From positions 1-6,250 of the forward strand of contig CAYSLC010000279.1 of the NCBI GenBank assembly GCA_964431545.1: DNA of 6,250 nucleotides. Reading direction: 5' to 3'. The notes below the pieces were generated by a model. It was not told the DNA's origin. It made no database searches and saw nothing but the letters and a program-made list of their open reading frames with translations. Positions 1 through 6,250 of this stretch are shown here, one piece after another. The DNA is from CAYSLC01 sp964431545. Lineage in GTDB: Bacteria > Desulfobacterota > Desulfobacteria > Desulfobacterales > JAABSP01. Position 1 is the first letter of the stretch; every line of letters begins with the position of its first letter. A program made the position numbers and the translations under genes.

Positions 1-1109
1 ATGCGTTCAACCGGATGGCGGAAGAATTGAGCCGCATATCCGCCTCCCGGGCGGAATTGGAAAGGGAGGTCAGGCGTCGCACGCAGGCCCAAAACGCCCT
101 GCGGGAAAGCGAAGAACGCTACCGCACCATCTTCAACAATTCCATGGTCTGCATGGCCATGCGCCAGGGCGCAAGGTTGTTGATGGTGAACAATGCGTTT
201 TGCGACATGATCGGTCGGACGGAAGAGGAGTTGCTCCGCGCCACCCCGGAAGACTTTGTGGCCATGATCCACCCGGATGACGCCCAACTGATTTACCAAC
301 GCCATCTGGACCGCCTCGCCAATAAAGGCGTTCCCGCCCGGTATGAATATCGCTACATCAAAAAAGACGGGCGCATTGTGTGGGTGGACGCCCTGGTCCA
401 GACCCTTCTGGTCGGGGGGCGGCCAAGCCAGCTCGGCATGTATGTCGATATTACGGATCGGAAGCAGGCGGAGCAGGCCCTGCGCGGCGCCCTGGACGAA
501 AAAGTCATCCTCCTGCGCGAAATCCACCACCGGGTCAAAAACAACATGCAGGTCATCATCAGCCTGCTGCGGATGCACTCCCGGAAAAATCAAAATCCTC
601 ATCTCAAAGCGGTTTTCGACGAATGCCGGGGCCGCATCGAGGCCATGTCCCTGATTCACGAGGCATTGTACGGGTCCGACGAAATGGCACGCATCGATTT
701 CAGGGACTACCTTCTGAAGCTCTGCCGGAACCTCGGCCACGTTCATGGCACCGCGGGAAAAGGGATCACGGTGAACGCGGACCACGGAAACGTCGGGCTG
801 ACCATGGACCAGGGGATCGCGGTGGGGATGGTCATCGCCGAATTGATCTCCAACGCCTTCAAGCATGCATTCCCGACGGACCAGGCCGGCGATGTCACCG
901 TCGGCATGACGCTGCGCGATGCGGAAACAGTGGAACTGGCCGTTGCGGACAACGGAAAGGGGCTGCCGGCGGGGTTCGATATTTTATCGTCCAGGTCCCT
1001 CGGCATGCGGCTGGTGTCGGGGGCCGTCACCCGGGAGCTGGGCGGCAGCATCGAGGCGACAAACAACGGCGGGGCAGAATTTGTTATCCGTTTCAAGTGC
1101 GAAAAATGA
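1..1109 (+). CDS. Sensor histidine kinase, HAMP(end)-PAS-HisKA_2-HATPase_c, 5' partial
   Basis: This is the C-terminal part of a sensor kinase that autophosphorylates on His and should pass phosphate to a response regulator. The frame is open from the first full codon at 3. The residues before the Met at 15 (AFNR, continuing MAEEL) match the typical end of a HAMP domain, so the true start lies upstream and the Met at 15 is internal. A coiled coil follows, then one PAS domain (about 120-460) ending in DITDRK at 447. The HisKA_2 domain carries EIHHRVKNN; the second His (528-530), just before Arg-Val-Lys, is the expected phosphoacceptor. The ATPase domain shows the N box ELISNAFKHAF (Asn at 852-854), the G1 motif DNGKG (948-962) and a SLGMRLV G2-like motif. 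It stops at TGA 1107-1109, 30 bases before the next kinase. HAMP implies transmembrane segments upstream, but these are not visible. The family call is firm; the signal is unknown. Confidence 0.95.
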   Translation, partial: AFNRMAEELSRISASRAELEREVRRRTQAQNALRESEERYRTIFNNSMVCMAMRQGARLLMVNNAFCDMIGRTEEELLRATPEDFVAMIHPDDAQLIYQRHLDRLANKGVPARYEYRYIKKDGRIVWVDALVQTLLVGGRPSQLGMYVDITDRKQAEQALRGALDEKVILLREIHHRVKNNMQVIISLLRMHSRKNQNPHLKAVFDECRGRIEAMSLIHEALYGSDEMARIDFRDYLLKLCRNLGHVHGTAGKGITVNADHGNVGLTMDQGIAVGMVIAELISNAFKHAFPTDQAGDVTVGMTLRDAETVELAVADNGKGLPAGFDILSSRSLGMRLVSGAVTRELGGSIEATNNGGAEFVIRFKCEK

Positions 1110-1265
1110 AAGCCATAGAGGTGACAACAGGAGAGAGTCATGCCTGAAAAGCCCACGTATGCGGAATTGGAAAAACGGGTCCGGGAGCTGGAAGCGGCGG
1201 AAGCCGAATGGAAAAAGACCGAAGCGGAATTGCAGGAAAGCCGGAACAAATACCGGACGCTTTTT
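447..1265 (+). repeat. Direct repeat copy 1: kinase core, gap and next gene's N-terminus
   Basis: This segment runs from the closing motif of the PAS in the first kinase through HisKA_2, HATPase_c, the intergenic gap, the ribosome binding site and the coiled-coil N-terminus of the second kinase. It aligns without gaps to 3867-4685 at a constant offset of 3420 bases. Landmarks checked at this offset: PAS-closing Asp codon (447/3867), phosphoacceptor His (528/3948), N-box Glu codon (840/4260), final kinase strand (1081/4501) and next ATG (1140/4560). The edges are approximate, set where similarity fades into divergent PAS sequence. Confidence 0.85.
1129..1136 (+). promoter_or_regulatory. Ribosome binding site of the seven-PAS kinase
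   Basis: AGGAGAGA lies in the 30-base gap, with AGGAG (1129-1133) six bases before the ATG at 1140. This near-consensus Shine-Dalgarno decides the start. The same element at the same spacing precedes the next kinase. No promoter or terminator is visible in the gap, so translation probably follows from an upstream transcript. Confidence 0.85.
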
Positions 1266-4200
1266 CAAGCGGCGAACGACGCCATTTTTATCGCTTCCGC
1301 CGATACCGGCGTCATTCTGGACGCCAACCCGGAAGCGGAACAGCTCACCGGACGCCCCAGAGACGAAATTATCGGTATGCACCAGACGGGGCTTCACCCC
1401 GATACGCAGTCAACATACGCGAAAACGGCTTTCCAAAAAGACGCAAAACAAAAAAAGGCCGTTTTTTATGATGATTTCATCATTCGACACGCGGATGGGC
1501 GGGACATTCCCGTGGAAACCAGCCCGTCATTTGTCGAAATAAACGGAACGCCCTGTGTATTGGGCATTTTCCGGGATGTATCCGAACAGAGAAAGGCGCG
1601 GGACGCCTTGATGGAAAGCGAACGGAAATACCGCCTGCTCGCCGACAACGTGGAGGACGTTATCTGGACCCTCAACGCCGACCTCAACCGATACACCTAC
1701 ATGAGCCCATCCATTGAACGCCTGTCGGGGTTTACCGTGGAGGAATTTACAGAAAAACCGTTTGGGGCGCATATGACGCCGGAGGGTGCAAAAACGGTCC
1801 AAAACGCAATGCTGGAACGATTGCAACAGGAGAAAACCGGCAAAGGAGACGATCGCATTCGCCGCTGGGAAACTGACTATCGGAAAAAAAATGGCGACAT
1901 CATAACAGTGGAAAGCATCACCCGGCCGCTCCGGGATGAAAACGGCGTATTTCAGGGCCTGGTGGGCGTCACCCGGGACATCTCGGAGCGGTCACTCGCT
2001 CAAAAGGCGTCGAAGGAAAACGAGGAGCGGCTGCGCATACTTTTTGAAACCATTTCCGACGCGGTTTATGTTCACGATGCCAACGGCCGCATCCTCGATT
2101 TTAACCGTATGGCCTGTGAAAGATTGGGGTATGACAGGGAAGAGATGTTGACGCTTCATGTGGCCGATATCGATGTCGACTACCCCACCGAAACAGCGGT
2201 TCGCCAAAAAATTTCCGCTGCTATGACCTCCGGCCCGCTCACAATTGAATCCCGTCATGCGACAAAAGACGGCGGGCTGATTGATGTCGAACTCAAGATC
2301 ACCACGTTTTCTCATCATGACGACGCATTGTTCGTTACGGCCGTCCGCGATATTACAGACCGGAAGCGGGCCGAGGAAAAGATTAAAAGAAGCGAGGAAC
2401 GCTTCCGCCGGATTGTCGAGACCGCCGAAGAAGGAATTTGGCTGGTAAACCGCAAATGGGAAACCGAATTCGTGAACGCGCGAATGGCGGAAATGCTCGG
2501 TTACCCCCCTGAAGAAATGGCCGGAAAACAAATTTTATCGTTTATGGATGAACATCAGCAGCGTCAGGCGCGGGAACTGATGACCCGGCGTGAAGAGGGC
2601 GTCAATGAAAAGCATGACTTTAAATTCCAGCGGCGGGATGGAACGGATCTCTGGACGATTGTTTCGACGAACGCGATCATAAGCGAGGACGGCCGCTTCA
2701 TTAACGCTCTGGCCATGGTCACTGACATCACCGACCGCAAAAACGCCGAGGAGGCACTCAAGGCCAGCGAGCGTAAATTCAGGAACATCGCCGAAAACGT
2801 CCCCGGCGTGGTCATGAAATACAAATTGAACCCCGGCGGCGACGACGAGTTGTTGTACATCAGCAAAAGCGTCGAACAGTTGTTCGAAATTTCCCAGGAA
2901 GACGCCGTTCACCATATTGGGCTGCTATGGGACCGAATTTACAAGGATGATCTGGAAAAATACATGGCGTCCATCAAGGCGTCTTCCAAACCCCCCTCTT
3001 TTTGGGAGCAGGAATTCCGGATCGAAATGAGCGACGGCAGGATAAAATGGGTTCACGCACGCAGCGTGCCAGCAAGGCAAGATGACGGAAGCGTTGAATG
3101 GGATACTTTGGTAATAGATATCACGGATCAGAAGCAAAATGAAGATGCGTTGCAAAAAAGCCTCGCCTTCAACAAAGCGATTATCGACAGCAGCCAGGAC
3201 TGTATCAAGACCCTTGATTTGGACGGGAATCTGCTTTTCATGAACAAAGGCGGTCAAAAAATATTGGAAATCGACAATGTTGAACCGTATTTGAATAGCC
3301 CCTGGACCGCCTTCTGGAAGGACGACGATTGTGTAAACGCCGAAAAGGCGGTTCAATCGGCCAAAGACGGGGCAATCGGCGCCTTTGAAGGGTACTGCCC
3401 GACGGTGAAAGGGACCCCCAAATGGTGGGATATTCTGATTTCACCCATCATGGACGAAACAGGGGGCGTGCGTCAGCTTTTGGCCGTGTCTCGGGATATT
3501 ACCGACCGAAAACAAGCCGGGCAGGCCCTGAAAAAAAGCGAGGAACACCTGCGGCTGATTACCGACAACCTGCCTGCCCTGATTTCCCATGTGGACAGGG
3601 ACTTGAACTGTTTGTTCGCCAATAAAGCGTACATGACCTATTGCGGTGTTCATCCAGAGGAATTGATCGGCAAAAAGATTTCCGAAGTCCTTGATGAGGA
3701 TGCGTTTAACAGAGCCTATCCCTATGTGCAAAAAGTGTTGAAGGGCGAATTCGTCAGTTTGGAAAATCGCCTGACCCCCCAAGGCGACCAAGATATGTTT
3801 TTTCAGGTAAACTATGTTCCGCATTTCGAAGCAAACGAGGTGACAGGGTATTTTGTGTTGGGATGGGATGTCACGGAACGCAGGCGGGTGGAAGCCGCCC
3901 TGAAAACGTCCCTGGCTGAAAAAGAAATCCTCCTGCGCGAGATCCACCACCGGGTCAAGAACAACATGCAGGCGATTTCCGGTCTGCTGCGGATGCATGA
4001 AAGAAGAACGGATGACGCCCATTTGACGGAAATTTTCGACGATTGCCGGAACCGCATCGGGGCCATGTCATTGATTCACGAAGCCCTGTACCAGTCCGAC
4101 AATCTGGCAAGGATCGATTTCGAAACCTACCTCAAAAAACTCTGCCGGAACCTCGGCCAGGCCCATGATTTCAGAAGAAAAGGGATCGCGCTGACGGCAA

Positions 4201-4547
4201 GCGCCGCCAACGTGTCGCTGGATATGGACCAGGGCGTCGCCGTGGGCATGATCATCGCCGAACTGATCTCCAACGCCTTCAAACACGCCTTTCCGAACAA
4301 CGAGGGGGGCACCGTGTCCGTCCATCTGGACCGCCCCGACGGGGAAACCCTGCGGCTCGCGGTTTCGGATACGGGGGTCGGGCTGCCGGCGGATTTCGAC
4401 ATCCGGAACCCGTCGTCCCTCGGCATGAGACTGGTGGCGGGCGCCGTCACCCGGGAGCTGGGAGGGCGCATCGAGGCGACCAGCGACGGCGGCGCCCAAT
4501 TTGTCATCTGTTTCAAATGCGAAGAAGGAAAGCAAAGGAGTCCATAA
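1140..4547 (+). CDS. Soluble multi-PAS sensor histidine kinase, seven PAS domains, HisKA_2-HATPase_c
   Basis: A complete 1135-residue histidine kinase with no hydrophobic membrane segment or signal peptide, so probably cytoplasmic. Order: charged N-terminal coiled coil (about 8-37); seven PAS domains starting near residues 38, 164, 298, 422, 547, 678 and 804, each closed by a D-[IV]-[TS]-[DE] motif (146, 280, 404, 529, 660, 786, 910); HisKA_2 with EIHHRVKNN, expected phosphoacceptor His937; and HATPase_c with N box ELISNAFKHAF (Asn1045), G1 DTGVG (1077-1081) and SLGMRLV (from 1093). All catalytic motifs are present. The core is about 66% identical to that of the preceding kinase over 209 ungapped residues (hand count). 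PAS6, with its PKWWD stretch, and PAS7 look PAS_4-like; PAS5 looks PAS_3-like. No LOV or CxxCH haem motif was seen, so ligands are unknown. Start chosen by the AGGAG at 1129 and the matching N-terminus of the next gene. Likely co-transcribed with both neighbours. Confidence 0.96.
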   Translation: MPEKPTYAELEKRVRELEAAEAEWKKTEAELQESRNKYRTLFQAANDAIFIASADTGVILDANPEAEQLTGRPRDEIIGMHQTGLHPDTQSTYAKTAFQKDAKQKKAVFYDDFIIRHADGRDIPVETSPSFVEINGTPCVLGIFRDVSEQRKARDALMESERKYRLLADNVEDVIWTLNADLNRYTYMSPSIERLSGFTVEEFTEKPFGAHMTPEGAKTVQNAMLERLQQEKTGKGDDRIRRWETDYRKKNGDIITVESITRPLRDENGVFQGLVGVTRDISERSLAQKASKENEERLRILFETISDAVYVHDANGRILDFNRMACERLGYDREEMLTLHVADIDVDYPTETAVRQKISAAMTSGPLTIESRHATKDGGLIDVELKITTFSHHDDALFVTAVRDITDRKRAEEKIKRSEERFRRIVETAEEGIWLVNRKWETEFVNARMAEMLGYPPEEMAGKQILSFMDEHQQRQARELMTRREEGVNEKHDFKFQRRDGTDLWTIVSTNAIISEDGRFINALAMVTDITDRKNAEEALKASERKFRNIAENVPGVVMKYKLNPGGDDELLYISKSVEQLFEISQEDAVHHIGLLWDRIYKDDLEKYMASIKASSKPPSFWEQEFRIEMSDGRIKWVHARSVPARQDDGSVEWDTLVIDITDQKQNEDALQKSLAFNKAIIDSSQDCIKTLDLDGNLLFMNKGGQKILEIDNVEPYLNSPWTAFWKDDDCVNAEKAVQSAKDGAIGAFEGYCPTVKGTPKWWDILISPIMDETGGVRQLLAVSRDITDRKQAGQALKKSEEHLRLITDNLPALISHVDRDLNCLFANKAYMTYCGVHPEELIGKKISEVLDEDAFNRAYPYVQKVLKGEFVSLENRLTPQGDQDMFFQVNYVPHFEANEVTGYFVLGWDVTERRRVEAALKTSLAEKEILLREIHHRVKNNMQAISGLLRMHERRTDDAHLTEIFDDCRNRIGAMSLIHEALYQSDNLARIDFETYLKKLCRNLGQAHDFRRKGIALTASAANVSLDMDQGVAVGMIIAELISNAFKHAFPNNEGGTVSVHLDRPDGETLRLAVSDTGVGLPADFDIRNPSSLGMRLVAGAVTRELGGRIEATSDGGAQFVICFKCEEGKQRSP

Positions 4548-4685
4548 CAGGAGAGCATCATGCCTGAAAAGCCCACCTATGAGGAACTGGAGCGGCGGGT
4601 CAGGGAGTTGGAGAAAGCCGAATCCGAGCGAAAAAAATCCGAGACCGCCCTGCGCAACACTGAAAAACGTTTCCGTGCGATATAT
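3867..4685 (+). repeat. Direct repeat copy 2: kinase core, gap and next gene's N-terminus
   Basis: The partner of 447-1265, holding the kinase core of the second gene, the 12-base gap and the N-terminal coiled coil of the third gene. Nineteen bases around the start (4558-4576) are identical to 1138-1156. Its first part also matches 6144-6250 at an offset of 2277 bases, including a perfect 41-base identity (3933-3973 against 6210-6250). Confidence 0.85.
4549..4555 (+). promoter_or_regulatory. Ribosome binding site of the third kinase
   Basis: AGGAGAG, with AGGAG (4549-4553) six bases before the ATG at 4560, starts directly after the TAA of the preceding gene (4545-4547). The 12-base gap leaves no room for a promoter or terminator, which supports a shared transcript and probable translational coupling. 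Confidence 0.85.
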
Positions 4686-6250
4686 GAACAAGCCCCGATC
4701 GGAATCGCTATCATAGACTCCAAATCAGGGCAGTTTCTCCATATGAACGATGTATACTGCAATATCGTCGGTTATCCGAAACCGGACATGCTGGAAATGG
4801 ACTTCATGCAGATCACGCATCCTGACGATTTGCAAGAAGACCTCGATAATATGGCGCGGCTTCGGGCAGGCGAAATCTCTCGTTTTCAGATGAGAAAACG
4901 GTATTTCAGAAAGGACGGGGCCATCGTCTGGGCATCCCTTACTGTCGTTCCGCTGTGGGAGGACAGCGCCGACCCGCTTCACCACATCGCCATCGTGGAA
5001 GATATTACAAAACGCAAAGAGACCGAACAGGCCCTGACAAGAAGCGAAGCCCGCTACCGCGCCATTTTCGACCAGGCCGCCGTCGGCATCACGGTGGCGT
5101 CACTGGACGGTCATATTCTGGAAACCAATGAGACCATGTCCGCCATGTTGGGCTATACGCCGGAGGAGCTGGCCAGGTTGACGGTTTCCGACATCAACTG
5201 GCCGGAAGACATGGAACGTCAACGGCCATTCATACAAGAAGTGCTTGATGGAAAACGCGATAAATTCCAATTGGAAAAACGTTATCTTCGACAAAACGGC
5301 CAGCCGGTCTGGGTTTATCATTCTTCAAATGTCGTCCGAAACGAGAATGGCGCCATCGAATACGCCATTGGCGCTTCGACGAATATCACCGAACGCAAAC
5401 GCACGGAGGAAGCGCTTCAGAAAAACCAGCGCATGCTGGCGCGCACCGAACGCATCGCCCACGTCGGCAGTTGGGAATGGGTGATCGCCACGGATACGGT
5501 GACCTGGTCGGAGGGGTTGTTTCGCATCTTTAAAATGACGCCAAGGGAAAAAGCGCCGAGCTGGGCTGAACATCATGAATTGTATCATCCGGAAGACCTG
5601 GCGCGTTTACAAGACGCCGTAGAAAATGCCATATCCGCCGGAACGCCCTATGAAATGGCACTGCGCGCCTTCCGAAAAGACGGCCAAACCCGACATTGTC
5701 TGGTGAAGGGGTTTCCGGAACTGGGAACCGACGGACGCATAGAGCGCATCTTCGGCTCGTTGCAGGATATCACCGAACGCAAGCGGACGGAGGAGGCGCT
5801 GCGTGAGAGCGAAAAAAGATACCGCATGGTGGTGCAGGATCAGACCGAAGTCATCAGCCGGTTCCTGCCGGACGGCACATTTACTTTCGTGAACGGAGTC
5901 TATTGCGATTTTTTTGGGAAAAAAGAACATGAACTCCTCGGCAGAAAATGGGTCCCGGTCGCGCATCCCGATGATACGGAGATGATTCAGTCGAAACTGA
6001 ATGAGATGTCCACCGCCAATCCGGTTGTCAATATTGAAAACCGGGTCTATTCCGGAGAAGGGCGGCTCCGCTGGTTCCGGTTCGTCAACAGGGGATTTTT
6101 CGACCGCGACGGACGGCTTTCAGAGATTCAGTCGGTGGGGCGCGACATCACCGACCGCAAACGCGCCGAAGCCGCCCTGCAAAACTCCCTGGCCGAAAAG
6201 GAGGTCCTACTGCGCGAGATCCACCACCGGGTCAAGAACAACATGCAGGC
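4560..6250 (+). CDS. Soluble multi-PAS sensor histidine kinase, four PAS domains then HisKA_2, 3' partial
   Basis: The frame stays open from the ATG at 4560 to the window end (563 codons). The N-terminal coiled coil (about 8-37, opening MPEKPTYEELERRV) aligns without gaps to that of the preceding kinase. Four PAS domains follow, starting near residues 38, 166, 293 and 421 and closing with DITKRK (148), NITERK (275), DITERK (403) and DITDRK (529). The third has the HVGSWEW opening common in PAS_3-type domains. The HisKA_2 domain begins about 540 and reads LLREIHHRVKNNMQ, with His556 the expected phosphoacceptor, before the window cuts it. The rest of HisKA_2 and the HATPase_c domain are expected downstream, by analogy with the two preceding genes, but are not seen. 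There is no membrane segment or signal peptide, so it is probably cytoplasmic. It follows the preceding stop by 12 bases and is the third member of the tandem array. The signals are unknown. Confidence 0.95.
   Translation, partial: MPEKPTYEELERRVRELEKAESERKKSETALRNTEKRFRAIYEQAPIGIAIIDSKSGQFLHMNDVYCNIVGYPKPDMLEMDFMQITHPDDLQEDLDNMARLRAGEISRFQMRKRYFRKDGAIVWASLTVVPLWEDSADPLHHIAIVEDITKRKETEQALTRSEARYRAIFDQAAVGITVASLDGHILETNETMSAMLGYTPEELARLTVSDINWPEDMERQRPFIQEVLDGKRDKFQLEKRYLRQNGQPVWVYHSSNVVRNENGAIEYAIGASTNITERKRTEEALQKNQRMLARTERIAHVGSWEWVIATDTVTWSEGLFRIFKMTPREKAPSWAEHHELYHPEDLARLQDAVENAISAGTPYEMALRAFRKDGQTRHCLVKGFPELGTDGRIERIFGSLQDITERKRTEEALRESEKRYRMVVQDQTEVISRFLPDGTFTFVNGVYCDFFGKKEHELLGRKWVPVAHPDDTEMIQSKLNEMSTANPVVNIENRVYSGEGRLRWFRFVNRGFFDRDGRLSEIQSVGRDITDRKRAEAALQNSLAEKEVLLREIHHRVKNNMQ
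6144..6250 (+). repeat. Direct repeat copy 3, truncated by window end
   Basis: The start of a third copy, from the closing DITDRK of the fourth PAS of the third kinase into its HisKA_2 domain. The last 41 bases are identical to 3933-3973. Where it ends, and whether a fourth gene follows, cannot be seen. Confidence 0.75.

Noticed and set aside
15..17. ATG at 15 as the start of the first kinase
   Set aside because: The frame is open upstream and the preceding codons read as a HAMP end; no Shine-Dalgarno is at a suitable distance.
840..962. HWE-family histidine kinase assignment
   Set aside because: The HWE family has a His in the N box and a Trp-x-Glu motif near G1; here the N box is ELISNAFKHAF and no Trp-x-Glu is present, so HisKA_2 fits better.
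1110..1139. Terminator or promoter in the gap between genes 1 and 2
   Set aside because: Only 30 bases, with no inverted repeat plus T-run and no convincing -35/-10 pair.
380..1147. 255-codon open frame on the + strand overlapping the first kinase
   Set aside because: Rich in Arg, Gly and Pro with no recognisable domain, and fully inside a clear kinase core; a by-product of G+C-rich codon use.
1884..1891. Run of eight A in gene 2 as a frameshift or pseudogene signal
   Set aside because: The reading frame continues intact on both sides into conserved PAS sequence; no disruption is present.
3441..4691. Long minus-strand open frames (3441-4022 and 4068-4691, also 743-1249 and 1992-2531)
   Set aside because: They lie opposite well-conserved PAS and kinase domains and no plausible domain was recognised in them. 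Those opposite the kinase cores recur in both repeat copies, as expected of shadows.
1140..6250. LOV, haem c or iron-sulfur signatures in the PAS domains
   Set aside because: No GxNCRFLQ-type LOV motif, CxxCH or clustered Cys pattern was found in the translations.

Overview
The window is filled almost end to end by three consecutive, same-strand (+) genes for sensor histidine kinases that share one type of kinase core (HisKA_2 dimerisation/phosphotransfer domain plus HATPase_c) but differ in their sensory parts. The outer two genes run off the window edges. The middle one (1140-4547, 1135 aa) is complete. The gaps are 30 and 12 bases, each with a near-ideal AGGAG ribosome binding site and no terminator-like hairpin, so the three genes look like one operon. 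There is no gene-free stretch longer than 30 bases.

Layout: 1-1109 is the 3' part of a kinase that enters the window at the end of a HAMP domain, followed by a coiled coil, one PAS domain and the kinase core, so it is probably membrane-anchored. 1140-4547 is a soluble-looking kinase with an N-terminal coiled coil, seven PAS domains and the core. 4560-6250 is the first 563 codons of a second soluble-looking kinase with the same kind of N-terminus, four PAS domains and the first part of the HisKA_2 domain, where the window ends. No response regulator, receiver domain, transporter, RNA gene, CRISPR array or mobile element is visible.

The most informative structure is a large direct repeat. The segment from the end of the last PAS of gene 1 through its kinase core, the intergenic gap and the N-terminal coiled coil of gene 2 (about 447-1265) aligns without gaps, at a constant offset of 3420 bases, with the same segment at the gene 2/gene 3 junction (about 3867-4685). 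A third copy starts at 6144 and is cut by the window end. This suggests an array grown by tandem duplication that kept the kinase core, ribosome binding site and start while the sensory domains diverged or were exchanged. Base composition fits: a sample of the gene 2 core is about 72% G+C, while PAS7 just upstream is about 45% (counted by hand).

Organism: mid-range G+C overall, a multi-PAS HisKA_2 kinase array, and soluble kinases opening with a Pro-Thr-Tyr-x-Glu-Leu-Glu coiled coil recall Desulfobacterota (sulfate-reducing 'deltaproteobacteria'). This is an inference from recalled protein style, not a search result. Working together, the three kinases would read different signals, one perhaps at the membrane and two in the cytoplasm, and could pass phosphate to a shared regulator encoded elsewhere. 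The signals cannot be named from the sequence.
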